Source: QALR01 sp900552255 (GTDB lineage: Bacteria; Bacillota; Clostridia; Oscillospirales; CAG-272). From it: a stretch of 64,000 nucleotides of DNA. Positions 50,289-59,827 of the stretch are shown here, piece after piece. The DNA is taken from NCBI GenBank assembly GCA_048526005.1, contig DBFVEH010000021.1:1-64000 (forward strand). The letters run 5' to 3'. A program made the translations under genes and the position numbers. The notes below the pieces were generated by a model that made no database searches, was not told the origin of the DNA, and saw only the letters and a list, made by a program, of their open reading frames with translations. Positions within the stretch are counted from its first letter, which is position 1, and each line of letters starts with the position of its first letter.

Positions 50289-51411
50289 TTTTCGCACTTC
50301 CTTCCTCCAATGATCCTTTAATCAGGATTGGGCAAATATCCTTGATCTGCGCTTTCAGCTGATCATTGATTTTTTTTCGTGTGTTATATACAGTATACAG
50401 TTTTGCGATTGCCTTTTGTATTTTGATGTTGGGGATAGGGATTTGCACATCGCACATCGATTCCCAACCGAAGTTTTCCCGCGCTGATCCCCATGAATGA
50501 AAGCGGGCATATCTATCAAATTCTTTTCTTGACAGCCATATTGCCAAGTATTCAGGGCAAAGCTTGTCTTTATTTACCGAAAACACTTCGTAGATTGGGG
50601 AGACAACAATATCCATTTCGTAAGTGTTTAGAGCGAATGCAAGAACTTTCCAAGTATCTGTTGTTGGGACAAATGCAAACTCTAAAGGATGTACGATCTT
50701 GTACCCCTCTAATTCATTTCTATTTACTCTGCATTGTGCTTCTCTAAATTCCTTTTTCGTGCTCAGGCCCATGACACGATGAATCGTTTTATCGGTATTC
50801 TTCGTTGACTGTTGGTATATATATTTGCCTATTTTCTCACACGGGATTTTTCTGCGCAAATTTTCAATATATCCATCGCACGCAAGCTTCAAATCTTCCA
50901 GCCCGCGCTCATAACTCTGTTGATTAGCGACCATTGCTTTGTATATGTCGACATATTTCTGCTGAATTGTGATGTCCGGAAGTTCCATGTCAACATCACA
51001 TATGGTGTCCCAGCCAAAAGTCTCTCGCGCGGAGCCCCAGGAATTGAAACGTGCATAGCGGTCAAATTCGGAACGGTTGAAGTACATGAACAAGTAATCA
51101 GAAAGCAGTTTTTTATTTTCTGAGACACGAAATGCGGTATAAATTGATGAAATTAAAACCGGCTTTGGACCAGTATTGAACGCAATAGCTATTTTATCTC
51201 CGCGTCTTGATGTGTCCGCAACGTAGGCAAATTCTTGCTGACCGACAACTTTATACGAAAACAAACTAACCCCCTCCATGTTGGCTTTGGTGTCCATAAA
51301 ATCTTTCTCAGTTGAAATACCTCTGACATCATCAAGCGTATAGGTTCCATCGATATTACGCATATCGCATTGTTCGATCAGCTCTCCCAATTTATACTTC
51401 CTCAATCCCAT
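50281..51411 (-). CDS. hsdS: Type I restriction enzyme, S (specificity) subunit
   Basis: The ATG at 51411 overlaps hsdM by 20 bases; the further upstream frame is not supported. The 376-residue protein has two target-recognition halves, each ending in a very similar conserved region (FDRYARFNSWGSARETFGW and FDRYARFHSWGSARENFGW) followed by a long helix. This is the usual two-TRD plan reading a bipartite site. No second hsdS or recombinase lies nearby, so phase variation by inversion is not indicated here. Confidence 0.92.
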   Translation of the reverse strand: MGLRKYKLGELIEQCDMRNIDGTYTLDDVRGISTEKDFMDTKANMEGVSLFSYKVVGQQEFAYVADTSRRGDKIAIAFNTGPKPVLISSIYTAFRVSENKKLLSDYLFMYFNRSEFDRYARFNSWGSARETFGWDTICDVDMELPDITIQQKYVDIYKAMVANQQSYERGLEDLKLACDGYIENLRRKIPCEKIGKYIYQQSTKNTDKTIHRVMGLSTKKEFREAQCRVNRNELEGYKIVHPLEFAFVPTTDTWKVLAFALNTYEMDIVVSPIYEVFSVNKDKLCPEYLAIWLSRKEFDRYARFHSWGSARENFGWESMCDVQIPIPNIKIQKAIAKLYTVYNTRKKINDQLKAQIKDICPILIKGSLEEGSAKNG

Positions 51412-53002
51412 ACCCAATCTCCCTAAACGCCTCGGCCAGCATAGCTTGTGATTTCTTTTCTTCATTAAGAACAGCTTTCATTTCCTCCTGAATACGGGCC
51501 ATTTCTTTTTCATAATCAATCTCTAAATCATGATCGATAAACTTGATATACTTGCTCGGCACAAGACTCCACCCATTGCTTTCGATTTCCGAAATATCGA
51601 CGCTTCGGTAGAGCTCCGGCGTTTCATAGCATTTCCCGTCCGTCCCTTCGCTTTGCCACGTGTGATAAATGCCGGCAGCTCTTTGAATTTGCACTTCATC
51701 CAAGAGGACCTTCTTTTTATTTTCTCCCTTGACCGGATTTTCCGTCCATGTGCGAAGATCCATAAAGAGAATTTCATGCTCACGGTTGCGCAGTTTTCTG
51801 CTGTGGTAGCTGCCGCCTTTTTTGTTTTGATTCAGAATCCATAATGTTACGCTGATGTCGGTCGTGATGAAAAGTTCGCGGGGAAGAATAATAATGGCTT
51901 CCACGTTGTCGCCCTGTATGAGTTTTTTGCGAATTTCAAGCGTATCACTATCTCCCAACGCTCCGTTTGCCAAAAGAAATCCGGCAACACCGTCAAGTGG
52001 CTTCAAATGTGAAAGAATGTGCAAAATCCAAGCGTAGTTGGCATTGCTTTCGGGAGGCGTGGAATAATCTGCCCAGCGGGAATCATCTTTCAGATTCTCA
52101 TTATACCAACCTTTCAGATTGAAAGGTGGATTTGCCATTATATAATTGAAATAAATGCCTTTATGGAGATCATGCGTAAAGGAGGAGTCTGCTTCGCTGC
52201 CGAGGTTATGGCTGATGCCTCGCAAAGCAAGGTTCATTTTGGCAAGGCGGTACGTAGCGGGTTCTTTCTCCTGACCGTACACATTGATACGACTGATGTC
52301 CCCACGCTTTTCTCTGACAAGATCCGCACTTTGGATAAACATACCGCCCGAACCGCAGCAAGGATCGTATAATGTGCCATCGAAAGGCTCGATCATTGCG
52401 GCGATCATCTGCACCACATCATGAGGTGTATAAAATTCGCCCTCCTCCTTGGTAGCGTTGATCGCAAATTCTTTAAGAAAGTATTCGTAAACCCGTCCGA
52501 TCAGATCTTTTTCCTCTCCGAATGCTTTATGACTGATTTTGTTGACCTCATCGACGATCTTTTTGATATCATTCGGAGCGAGGTTGCGTTTAGTGAATGT
52601 GCCTTCGATAAAGCAGCCTTTAAGCTGCTTGCTGCTTGTGGCAATGCTGTGCAGGGCATCGTCAAGAGTAACGTTCAACTGCGGTGCAGGCGTATTGACA
52701 ATGGTGGACCAGCGCGCTTTCGCAGGCAGATTATAGGTTCCGTCCGTGAAAGTGGCATCATCAAAGAATGCCGCAAATATTTCTTTATCGTCTGGATCAA
52801 GTCCTTGTGCGATCAAATCTTTACGGAGCTTCTCAATGCCATCCTCAAATTTTTCGCCGATGAAGCGCAGGAACACAAGTGTGAGCATCATATCGCGCTT
52901 TTCAAAAAACGACCCCGAATTCCTTGCCGCGCGTAAAATGTCGCGGCATTTAAAAAGAATGGAATCAAGATTGATTTTTTCTTCTTTTGTTTTCTTTGCC
53001 AT
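51392..53002 (-). CDS. hsdM: Type I restriction enzyme, M (N6-adenine methyltransferase) subunit
   Basis: This 536-residue protein has the SAM motif DPCCGSGGMFI and the catalytic NPPFNL, with an N-terminal helical HsdM_N domain (FEKRDMMLTLVFLRFIGEKFEDG). The start has AAGGAG upstream. With HsdS it methylates the recognition site and with HsdR it forms the restriction complex. Gene order M-S-R on the minus strand is standard. Confidence 0.95.
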   Translation of the reverse strand: MAKKTKEEKINLDSILFKCRDILRAARNSGSFFEKRDMMLTLVFLRFIGEKFEDGIEKLRKDLIAQGLDPDDKEIFAAFFDDATFTDGTYNLPAKARWSTIVNTPAPQLNVTLDDALHSIATSSKQLKGCFIEGTFTKRNLAPNDIKKIVDEVNKISHKAFGEEKDLIGRVYEYFLKEFAINATKEEGEFYTPHDVVQMIAAMIEPFDGTLYDPCCGSGGMFIQSADLVREKRGDISRINVYGQEKEPATYRLAKMNLALRGISHNLGSEADSSFTHDLHKGIYFNYIMANPPFNLKGWYNENLKDDSRWADYSTPPESNANYAWILHILSHLKPLDGVAGFLLANGALGDSDTLEIRKKLIQGDNVEAIIILPRELFITTDISVTLWILNQNKKGGSYHSRKLRNREHEILFMDLRTWTENPVKGENKKKVLLDEVQIQRAAGIYHTWQSEGTDGKCYETPELYRSVDISEIESNGWSLVPSKYIKFIDHDLEIDYEKEMARIQEEMKAVLNEEKKSQAMLAEAFREIGYGIEEV

Positions 53003-53024
53003 AACGGTTTCTCCTTGCTGTTTA

Positions 53025-53441
53025 TTACGCCGGCTCGCACGTTTCTTTTAGCCGATCAATCGCCATTTCGGGACTCATGGTGTGGTACATGAGATAAACC
53101 ACATTCATTGTCTTTGCAGAGGCTTGTTTATAGATCTCCCGGCTGCTTTCCCCTGTGTAGAAGTACCAATAGCGATAGATATAGCCCATCCAGTACAGCG
53201 CTTCTTTGTCGTAGATCTCGCCCTCTTTGGTGAGAAAATCGGCAAGCTCGTCTTCCATCCGGGAGAGGATATATGCTTTGCCCGCCCATTGAATATGGTG
53301 AAGTTCTTTATCCATATCCGCCGCCACGGCTGATGTCATGTACGCCTTAATAAAGGCTTCGCTTGCATATCCGTTTTCGGCGGCAAGTGCAAACAGTTGA
53401 CCTTGTGTGTCGCACAAAGCCATTTGTAGTGAATTCAACAT
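53025..53441 (-). CDS. Conserved hypothetical partner of the DUF3990 protein
   Basis: This 138-residue helical protein (contains FIKAYMTSAVAADMDKELHH and EALYWMGYIYRYWYFYTGESS) has no recognised domain. It starts only one base after the preceding DUF3990 gene and ends 22 bases before hsdM, so it belongs to the same transcript. Its small size, acidic N-terminal half and tight link to an ADP-ribosyltransferase-like gene fit an antitoxin, or a substrate adaptor. This is inference from position only. Confidence 0.62.
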   Translation of the reverse strand: MLNSLQMALCDTQGQLFALAAENGYASEAFIKAYMTSAVAADMDKELHHIQWAGKAYILSRMEDELADFLTKEGEIYDKEALYWMGYIYRYWYFYTGESSREIYKQASAKTMNVVYLMYHTMSPEMAIDRLKETCEPA

Positions 53442-53442
53442 A

Positions 53443-54288
53443 TCATTCTCCCCTTAAAATCTCGTCGAAGAATTTGCCTTCCCGACGGTATTTCATTTCA
53501 ATCTCTTCTGCCAATGCAACGCTCTCATTTCTTCTTTCCGCACTCATATCCTTGAGCAGTGAAAGCTCTAACTGCGAAAGAGGTTCTTCCTTCAATATCT
53601 TGATCTGCCGGCATGCCAGCTCAGAAACAGCGACATATTGTTTGCCGAGATCAAGTGCGGAAATGCAGTGGATCAGTGCCGTATCGGTGAGCGTTTTATT
53701 GAAGAAACGAAACAGCTCGGTATATATACGATCGTTGGCAATATAACCGATGATGATATCATAGCCGTCAGCCATATGTGCGTATTTTTCGTAAACGGCA
53801 GTGCCTTTGGCACTTTCCATCTCCTTGCGGTGGTATGCAATGAGCATTGCCCAATCCATACCGATATCGACAGTCATCACTTTCAGTTCTGTCATGTCAA
53901 GCTCAACAGCATAAAACTTTGGTTTGTCTTCATTGCAGACGAGCGTCAACGACTGAAGTGTGCTTGTTCCCATATAAAAGCCTTTGCCGAAATCGCATTC
54001 CTCGCGGCTGATCGGTGCAATATCGCCCGTAATGCCTTTTTTTGATCCGTGGTAGAGAACGAGTTTATTTCCCTCATTGGCGTATGCCTTTGCCTTGACA
54101 ATGTGTTTCGCAACGTCTATGGAGTGTTCTTTGCAAAAGCTGTATAGCTGCGTCTGCGCCATACGGTTAGGGAGCGTTTTTCCGTTTTCCCACCGATTGA
54201 TGGAGAGAGGCGTTGTACCGAGTGCCGATGCAAACTGCTCCTGATTCATATTCGCTGCAAAACGGATTGCTTTGATCAAGTCTTTCAT
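53443..54288 (-). CDS. HTH-DUF3990 protein, ADP-ribosyltransferase-like
   Basis: This 281-residue protein has an N-terminal XRE-type helix-turn-helix (residues 1-60: NQEQFASALGTTPLSINRWENG). It is joined to a DUF3990 domain with YHGSKKG (His80) and GKGFYMGT (Tyr105), the first two parts of an H-Y-E ADP-ribosyltransferase site. Related DUF3990 genes occur with small partners in toxin-antitoxin-like modules. It starts the operon that continues with an unknown partner and hsdM, hsdS and hsdR. It may be a toxin that regulates itself, or part of a layered defence. Activity is not shown. Confidence 0.72.
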   Translation of the reverse strand: MKDLIKAIRFAANMNQEQFASALGTTPLSINRWENGKTLPNRMAQTQLYSFCKEHSIDVAKHIVKAKAYANEGNKLVLYHGSKKGITGDIAPISREECDFGKGFYMGTSTLQSLTLVCNEDKPKFYAVELDMTELKVMTVDIGMDWAMLIAYHRKEMESAKGTAVYEKYAHMADGYDIIIGYIANDRIYTELFRFFNKTLTDTALIHCISALDLGKQYVAVSELACRQIKILKEEPLSQLELSLLKDMSAERRNESVALAEEIEMKYRREGKFFDEILRGE

Positions 54289-54462
54289 GATATACCGCCT
54301 ATCATTTGTTATTAGACATAATTATATACTATGATAGGAGATCTGTCAAGGACACATGAACGATTTGCATACAGGAGTGTTTTTTTGTCCGGCTGTTTTT
54401 TGTCAAAAAAACAACAAAATTTATGTGTTTTATACAAAAATCTAACAAAAAATGAATTTTTG

Positions 54463-54491
54463 TTGACAAATGAATCATATTATGATATTCT
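54463..54491 (+). promoter_or_regulatory. Promoter of the lipoprotein-ABC operon
   Basis: TTGACA (54463-54468) and TATTCT (54486-54491) are 17 bases apart in an AT-rich region, 69 bases before the ATG at 54560. Confidence 0.62.
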
Positions 54492-54559
54492 ATGGACAAT
54501 AACAAGCATAGTGTTATGTTTTGGTATATTTATAATGAAAAGCATATAGGAGGGATATT

Positions 54560-56065
54560 ATGAAGCGTCTAATTGCATTGTTTTTGGCGGTGAGCTTATG
54601 TGCTTTGTTTGCCGTATCCTGCGGCGGTCAGACGGATACGGAGCCTGCGTATACGACGCGCCCGACGGATACGACAGCGCCGCAGGTGACGACCGCGCGC
54701 GAATGGGCCTATGAGGAGATCGATCTTTCCGGGGGACAATACAAGCCGACCGACTTTGACCCCGACGCTTCATCGGTATTCGGATATCGTAAGGGCACCT
54801 ATGAATACGACTATTTTCAGGCGCTTTGCGGCATTTCCTATTATGCTATGCTTGTCCAGCACTATTTGGATAATGAGGGCACAGATACACAGGACGGGTT
54901 TGTCGCGGCCTACTTGAAAACGGAAAATGTCGAATCATTTACGGCTCCGTATGAATCTATTCTATATCATATCTATACGTTGCTTTCCGACAGAGAAGTG
55001 GACTTGATCCCCGTTACGCTTGGCATTGTGGTGGATTATTGGTTGAGTACTTCTTATGAATTTTCTGCCGAAGAGAGAATGACCGTGCTTGCGCTCTCTT
55101 TCAACGGCATTGATTTAAAGCTTACGGAATATGCGGAGGAGCTGCTTGCGCTTCCTGACAAATATCCGAATTATGCGGGAGAATTTACACTTTCGGAAAA
55201 GGCTGTCGAGGAAGCGGAGGCATTGATTGAGGCATGTAAGCCGGTGGCGGAAAAACGGGAATCGCTTCGCGAGAGCTGGCGCCTGTATTATCGGGAAAAG
55301 GAGCCGACGCTTACCGTAAAAGAAGAGTTTGTCGCGGAGCACAACGCGGTGAAGATCACGCTGTCGGGAAACGGACGGTACTATCTACACAATCTCAGAG
55401 GGATTTATGTTGAAAATTATCAATATGAGATTTATACCGGTTCGACTGGCCAAAAGAGCGCTCAGTCTCTGCCCATGGAATCCCCTGTAGTGATTTATCT
55501 CCCGGTTTCTCATTATAGAGGTACCGTATGGGATAGGGAGCTTGAGGTCGTGAAAGCGGATGAGAATGGGCGGCTCTTTTATGAGACCGTCAAGCTGGCG
55601 CTGGACCCGGCGGATTGCTATTCCGGCGAATCGATCGAAATGACCAATCCTTTTTTGGATGCCGTTTTTCGGAAATTTTTCGGCGGTGACTATTCGGAGG
55701 GGGATTTGCTTGCCATCCAAATTTTGACGATCAACTATGCGATAACGGACAATCAGACCGGTCTTTCACGTGAGCCGTCTATTTATTTGGGATATTACAC
55801 TGAGGATGACAATGACGGCAGTCATATTGTATACGCATCCTATTCCTATTCGGAATTTTTTGACGAAAAATCAAACGGCAATATTCCGGCAGGGCTTGAA
55901 GAGGATCTGAAGCATTTTCATGCGCTGACATCGATTCAGGTACGTCAGGAGCTCAAAGAAGGGAATATAGACAATCCATATGAATTTTCGGAGGGCTTTT
56001 TGGAATCTCTGATGCCCTATGAGGTGACGGAGGACACGTGGAGCGAGCAGGTTCATGAGCAGTAA
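54560..56065 (+). CDS. Lipoprotein of unknown function, first gene of ABC operon
   Basis: ATG follows TAGGAGGGATATT. The 501-residue protein has a signal peptide with lipobox LFAVSC (Cys21), a Thr-rich linker (TTRPTDTTAPQVTT) and a long extracellular part with alternating helical and strand-rich segments. No family is recognised. It lies 23 bases before a second lipoprotein gene and heads an operon with an FtsX-type exporter, so it may be its extracellular partner. Confidence 0.72.
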   Translation: MKRLIALFLAVSLCALFAVSCGGQTDTEPAYTTRPTDTTAPQVTTAREWAYEEIDLSGGQYKPTDFDPDASSVFGYRKGTYEYDYFQALCGISYYAMLVQHYLDNEGTDTQDGFVAAYLKTENVESFTAPYESILYHIYTLLSDREVDLIPVTLGIVVDYWLSTSYEFSAEERMTVLALSFNGIDLKLTEYAEELLALPDKYPNYAGEFTLSEKAVEEAEALIEACKPVAEKRESLRESWRLYYREKEPTLTVKEEFVAEHNAVKITLSGNGRYYLHNLRGIYVENYQYEIYTGSTGQKSAQSLPMESPVVIYLPVSHYRGTVWDRELEVVKADENGRLFYETVKLALDPADCYSGESIEMTNPFLDAVFRKFFGGDYSEGDLLAIQILTINYAITDNQTGLSREPSIYLGYYTEDDNDGSHIVYASYSYSEFFDEKSNGNIPAGLEEDLKHFHALTSIQVRQELKEGNIDNPYEFSEGFLESLMPYEVTEDTWSEQVHEQ

Positions 56066-56088
56066 AACATAAATAAGGAGGGGCGTCC

Positions 56089-56598
56089 ATGAAAAAACGA
56101 ATCATGAGCGCGGCGGTTCTGCTGTGTCTTTTTCTGACATTGGTTTCCTGCGGGAAAGGCGATGTCTATTTTGAGCTTGCCGCCTTTGGCGAGAGCTTCC
56201 GTGCGGAAAATCGGGAAATGTTTCCGAACGACGCCTGCGAGCATTACGTCCGGTATCGGGATGCCTCGTCGGTTTCGCAGGATGTGGACGCCTCCGTCTA
56301 TCATTATGCCTATTGTATTTGGGGCTCCTGTGATTATGAAGCGCATTATGAGGTCCATACGGTGAAGCTTTCGACAATAAGGGTGTTTTATACGTCCCAA
56401 GCAAAGGAAAACGGATATTATTATCACGAGGTCTTTTTTTCCTGTAAGCAGTGCGGGGAAGAGATTCGCCTATATGTTCTTTGCAAGACGCAGCTTCGGG
56501 AGGAGACCTGCGATTCCAGAACAGGTGTGGGGTGCCTTGACGATGTAGATTGGAGGGGATTTCTGTGCGATACGCCGTACGCAATATCGGACGACTGA
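56089..56598 (+). CDS. Small lipoprotein with cysteine pairs
   Basis: ATG follows AAGGAGGGGCGTCC. The 169-residue protein has a lipobox LTLVSC (Cys21) and a mature part with several cysteines, among them FSCKQCGEE and a pair near CDSRTGVGC, that may form disulfides or a metal site. No family is known. Its last 34 bases overlap the permease gene, which shows translational coupling with the ABC system. Confidence 0.7.
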   Translation: MKKRIMSAAVLLCLFLTLVSCGKGDVYFELAAFGESFRAENREMFPNDACEHYVRYRDASSVSQDVDASVYHYAYCIWGSCDYEAHYEVHTVKLSTIRVFYTSQAKENGYYYHEVFFSCKQCGEEIRLYVLCKTQLREETCDSRTGVGCLDDVDWRGFLCDTPYAISDD

Positions 56599-58034
56599 AA
56601 GCAAGAAGCCTTTTGACGCTGGCCATGGCGTTTGTCCTCTTTTTCTTGTCTATGTTCGGCATTTTGACGGGCAAGCTTTGCCGTGACAGCAGGGCGCGCT
56701 TTTACGGTCCGCTCGACGGCTCCGTCTATGTGACGGACGACACGCTCACGCCGTTTCTGTCGTATCGGGCGGCGCTCACGCTTGCCGAAAATTCCGGCGT
56801 GATCAGCAGTGTTTCCGCCATAAAGGAATATACCGCTTTTCTCATCGATATCGAATATGTCGGAAAAGGCATGTTCAAACGGACGCGCTATCCGGGTGAG
56901 GCGATTAGTCCGACGCTTCAGGTGGATTACATAGAAGGGCTGCGGCTCTGCGGCGTTACCTCCATGGAAATTTTGGAGGAGGTTTACGGCGGCACGCTTA
57001 CGATGACCGAGGGCACGATGATCACCGAACGGAACAACGAGCGTCACGACAATAAAATCGTGATCTCCGATACGCTGGCCGAGAAAAACGGACTTTCCGT
57101 CGGAGATGTCGTTTCCCTTGCCATGCTTTCTCTGTTCCATGAGGAGCAGATGCTTGGAACGGAAGATAACAGATATTTCTATGACTATATTGTCGGCGGG
57201 ATTTATCACAATGCGGAAAATAATTTAGGCTCGGTGAGCAAGCCTTGGCTTGTGAATGACAATCGAATCTACGTTCCGATTTCAACGGTTGAGGATATCA
57301 CGGAGAATGAGCGCGTGCGTTTTTGTTATGAAACGCCGGAGCTTATGCCCGGTCTTGCTCTTTCTAGTGCGATCGACAATCCGCTGCTGATTCCGGATTC
57401 GCTGTATTTCCATCTTTCGGATATGGAGACGGCGGAGGCGCTGGAAGCGGAAATCGGAAAAATCGGCTTTATCAAAGAAGTCAAGCTGACAAAATACATG
57501 TCGGATGCGGCTACCTCGCCATCCGCAAGGCTCTCGCAGATGATCTCCATTCTGCTTATAGGAATCGTCGCCATCGGTTTTGTGATTCTCCTGCTTGTGA
57601 TTTTTTTCAACATGAATGCTCGTCACCGTGAGCTTGCGGTGCTGTCGGCGCTCGGAAAGCGGAGAAGCGCCGTTTCCGCTTCCTTTTTCCTCGAGGTGCT
57701 CTTGCTGTTTCTTGCGGGATTTTTACTTGCCGCCGTCATTTTCGCCGGTGCGGTCTCTCTTTGCGCTGCGCCGATTACGGCGTATCTGAATGCGGCTGAA
57801 ATCAGCGCGCAGATTTCCAATGAGACGGCGGATTTTGTTTTGCTCGGCGATCCGGGCAGCGATCATATACTGGAAAAAATGGCGGATTTCTCATATCTTG
57901 CCGGAGAATATATTCTGCCGGCAATGCTGGTTACGGCGGCGCTTGCGGGCGTGATCCTGCTCGGCGTTTATCTGTTCGTCCGGCTTTATGTGAGTAGAAT
58001 CAACGCTCTGTCCGCGGTAGGAGGGAAGGAATGA
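56565..58034 (+). CDS. FtsX/MacB-type ABC permease 1
   Basis: GTG at 56565 follows TTGGAGGGGATTTCT; the longer frame starts inside that ribosome binding site. The 489-residue protein has one N-terminal helix (residues about 15-37), a large extracellular domain and three C-terminal helices (about 325-350, 380-410 and 455-480). That is the MacB/FtsX topology with LAVLSALGKRRSAV as the coupling segment. It works with the second permease and the ATPase that follow. Confidence 0.82.
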   Translation: MRYAVRNIGRLKARSLLTLAMAFVLFFLSMFGILTGKLCRDSRARFYGPLDGSVYVTDDTLTPFLSYRAALTLAENSGVISSVSAIKEYTAFLIDIEYVGKGMFKRTRYPGEAISPTLQVDYIEGLRLCGVTSMEILEEVYGGTLTMTEGTMITERNNERHDNKIVISDTLAEKNGLSVGDVVSLAMLSLFHEEQMLGTEDNRYFYDYIVGGIYHNAENNLGSVSKPWLVNDNRIYVPISTVEDITENERVRFCYETPELMPGLALSSAIDNPLLIPDSLYFHLSDMETAEALEAEIGKIGFIKEVKLTKYMSDAATSPSARLSQMISILLIGIVAIGFVILLLVIFFNMNARHRELAVLSALGKRRSAVSASFFLEVLLLFLAGFLLAAVIFAGAVSLCAAPITAYLNAAEISAQISNETADFVLLGDPGSDHILEKMADFSYLAGEYILPAMLVTAALAGVILLGVYLFVRLYVSRINALSAVGGKE

Positions 58035-59827
58035 TCATAAAACTTGCTTTTCGCAACCTTGTCAGAATGCCGTGGCGGACCGTTCTTTACTTCTTGGTCG
58101 TTTTCTTCCTCGTGGTGGCCGTGACGGCGTCGGTGTTCGTTTATACGGCTTGTACGGGCGCAAAAACGGCGTTGGATGAGGCTTATATCTTTGTCGCATC
58201 CTTGGTGCCCAAGGACGTGAGCGCACATGTATCCCTGCGGGATATCGGATATTGTCTTTCCGGCGCGGATATCATCTCCTATAACGTGTCGATGTCGGAA
58301 AACGAAGGCGTTATCGCCGGAGGCGCCAATATGTTCCGGCTGCCGGAAAAGGTTGCGCCGGAAGATGCCGCGCCGATTTGGAACGACGAAGCGAGCTGTA
58401 AGCTTGTCGCAGTGGAAAACCTGTATCTTACCTATCCGTTTTTTACGGGGGAGTGCACGATAATCGAGGGGACGGGACTGACGGCGGATGGGTACGGCGG
58501 AAACCGTGCGGAGCTTGTGATCCCTTGGTGGCTGGCGGAGCAATACGGCATATCGGTGGGGGATACCCTGATTCGGCGCTATTACAGACAGGATTACAGC
58601 AGATTTACCTTTTTTGAGAGCGTCGTTGTCGGCATTTATAAATCCGATTTTCCATCGTCCTCCTATGAGGATTATCCTGCCTATCTGCCGCTTGCCGTGG
58701 CGGAGCTGGATTACGGAAGCGTGACCTCCGGATATCTTTCTTCCACCGCAAGCCTGTGGGTGGATCGTGCGGATTTTGTTTTGAAAGGGCGCGGCGATTT
58801 TGATGCGTTCGTCAGGAATGCAGAAAAAAACGGACTGGATTTTCAGCAGGCCGACATCCTTTTCAATAACAGCTCTTATGACGTACTGTCGGAGGAGCTG
58901 CGAAATATTTGCGTGATCGCGGTTCTGGTCTTTGCCGTCGTTTTGCTTGTGGGGCTCGGCGTTTTGATCTTCTTTACCGCATATTTCAGCAATTCCCGCA
59001 GAAAAGAGAAGGAAATTCTCCGTGCGCTCGGCATGAAGAAGCGCGCGGTCTCCGGCATGATCATGACGGAGCTTGCGATCATCGTCGCGGCCGCCGCGGT
59101 TTCCGGCTTTTTCGGGGGACGGCTTGCAGCGGGAAAGCTTTGCCGTTATGTCAATGATACCGTGCTTGCCGAAGCGGCGGAATCCGCCGTGCTTCGAGCG
59201 GCCGATGCGGCACGTCAAAATCCGGCGTCTATGGCACTGGAAAGGGAAACGACGGTCGAAATTTCTCTTGCGGGCGGCAGGGCAAGCGTGCCGGAGGTCC
59301 CGATCAATGCTCGGAAAACGATAAGAGACGGAGAAATCGGCGTCAACCGCCATATTTTCTATGATTTCGGCGTATTTGAGACATTTCAGGATAACATATG
59401 GACGCCGACAGCGGTCGTCGGTATTTCGGATATCGGCTCGGTAAAAACCTCGATTTCGTTCGATGAGGTGCAGGCGCTCCCGAATTATTATGAGGACTTT
59501 GTCTATGCGTTTGTCAGCGAGGAGGTTGGATTTGAGGGAGAACGAAAGATCATACATCTCGGCGCGCATGACAGGGAGGATTACAGGATTGTCACCGCGT
59601 CGGGGATCATGGATGCCTATCTGCCGAGAAACACGGCGGTGATCGTGGTAGGCACGTATGAGGAAAACGAATATTGCTCCGGTACGGATATCCTTGTCCG
59701 ATTGGAGGATTATCAAAGACTTTACAGCGCGCTTTCCGTCACCGATGGGGACTTCTATTTTGAGCGGATCGATACCGTCTTGAAAAAAGAAAGCGATAGT
59801 GCAGGAGGGACAGATGAGCATTCTTGA
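58031..59827 (+). CDS. FtsX/MacB-type ABC permease 2
   Basis: This 598-residue protein starts at ATG overlapping the previous stop by four bases. It has an N-terminal helix, a large extracellular domain, two or three helices at about 295-385 (with the coupling segment EKEILRALGMKKRAVSGM) and a C-terminal soluble extension of about 200 residues lacking a final helix. The extension makes it differ from standard MacB permeases. It is likely the second half of a heterodimeric transporter. Confidence 0.8.
   Translation: MIIKLAFRNLVRMPWRTVLYFLVVFFLVVAVTASVFVYTACTGAKTALDEAYIFVASLVPKDVSAHVSLRDIGYCLSGADIISYNVSMSENEGVIAGGANMFRLPEKVAPEDAAPIWNDEASCKLVAVENLYLTYPFFTGECTIIEGTGLTADGYGGNRAELVIPWWLAEQYGISVGDTLIRRYYRQDYSRFTFFESVVVGIYKSDFPSSSYEDYPAYLPLAVAELDYGSVTSGYLSSTASLWVDRADFVLKGRGDFDAFVRNAEKNGLDFQQADILFNNSSYDVLSEELRNICVIAVLVFAVVLLVGLGVLIFFTAYFSNSRRKEKEILRALGMKKRAVSGMIMTELAIIVAAAAVSGFFGGRLAAGKLCRYVNDTVLAEAAESAVLRAADAARQNPASMALERETTVEISLAGGRASVPEVPINARKTIRDGEIGVNRHIFYDFGVFETFQDNIWTPTAVVGISDIGSVKTSISFDEVQALPNYYEDFVYAFVSEEVGFEGERKIIHLGAHDREDYRIVTASGIMDAYLPRNTAVIVVGTYEENEYCSGTDILVRLEDYQRLYSALSVTDGDFYFERIDTVLKKESDSAGGTDEHS

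Noticed and set aside
50281..51411. Phase-variable hsdS by inversion or recombination
   Set aside because: There is a single hsdS, no partial hsdS copies and no recombinase next to it. The two similar halves are the normal two-domain plan.
46000..54300. Genomic island integrated at tRNA-Pro
   Set aside because: No integrase lies near the tRNA and no copy of its 3' end was found at the far side of the restriction block, so integration at this tRNA is not supported.
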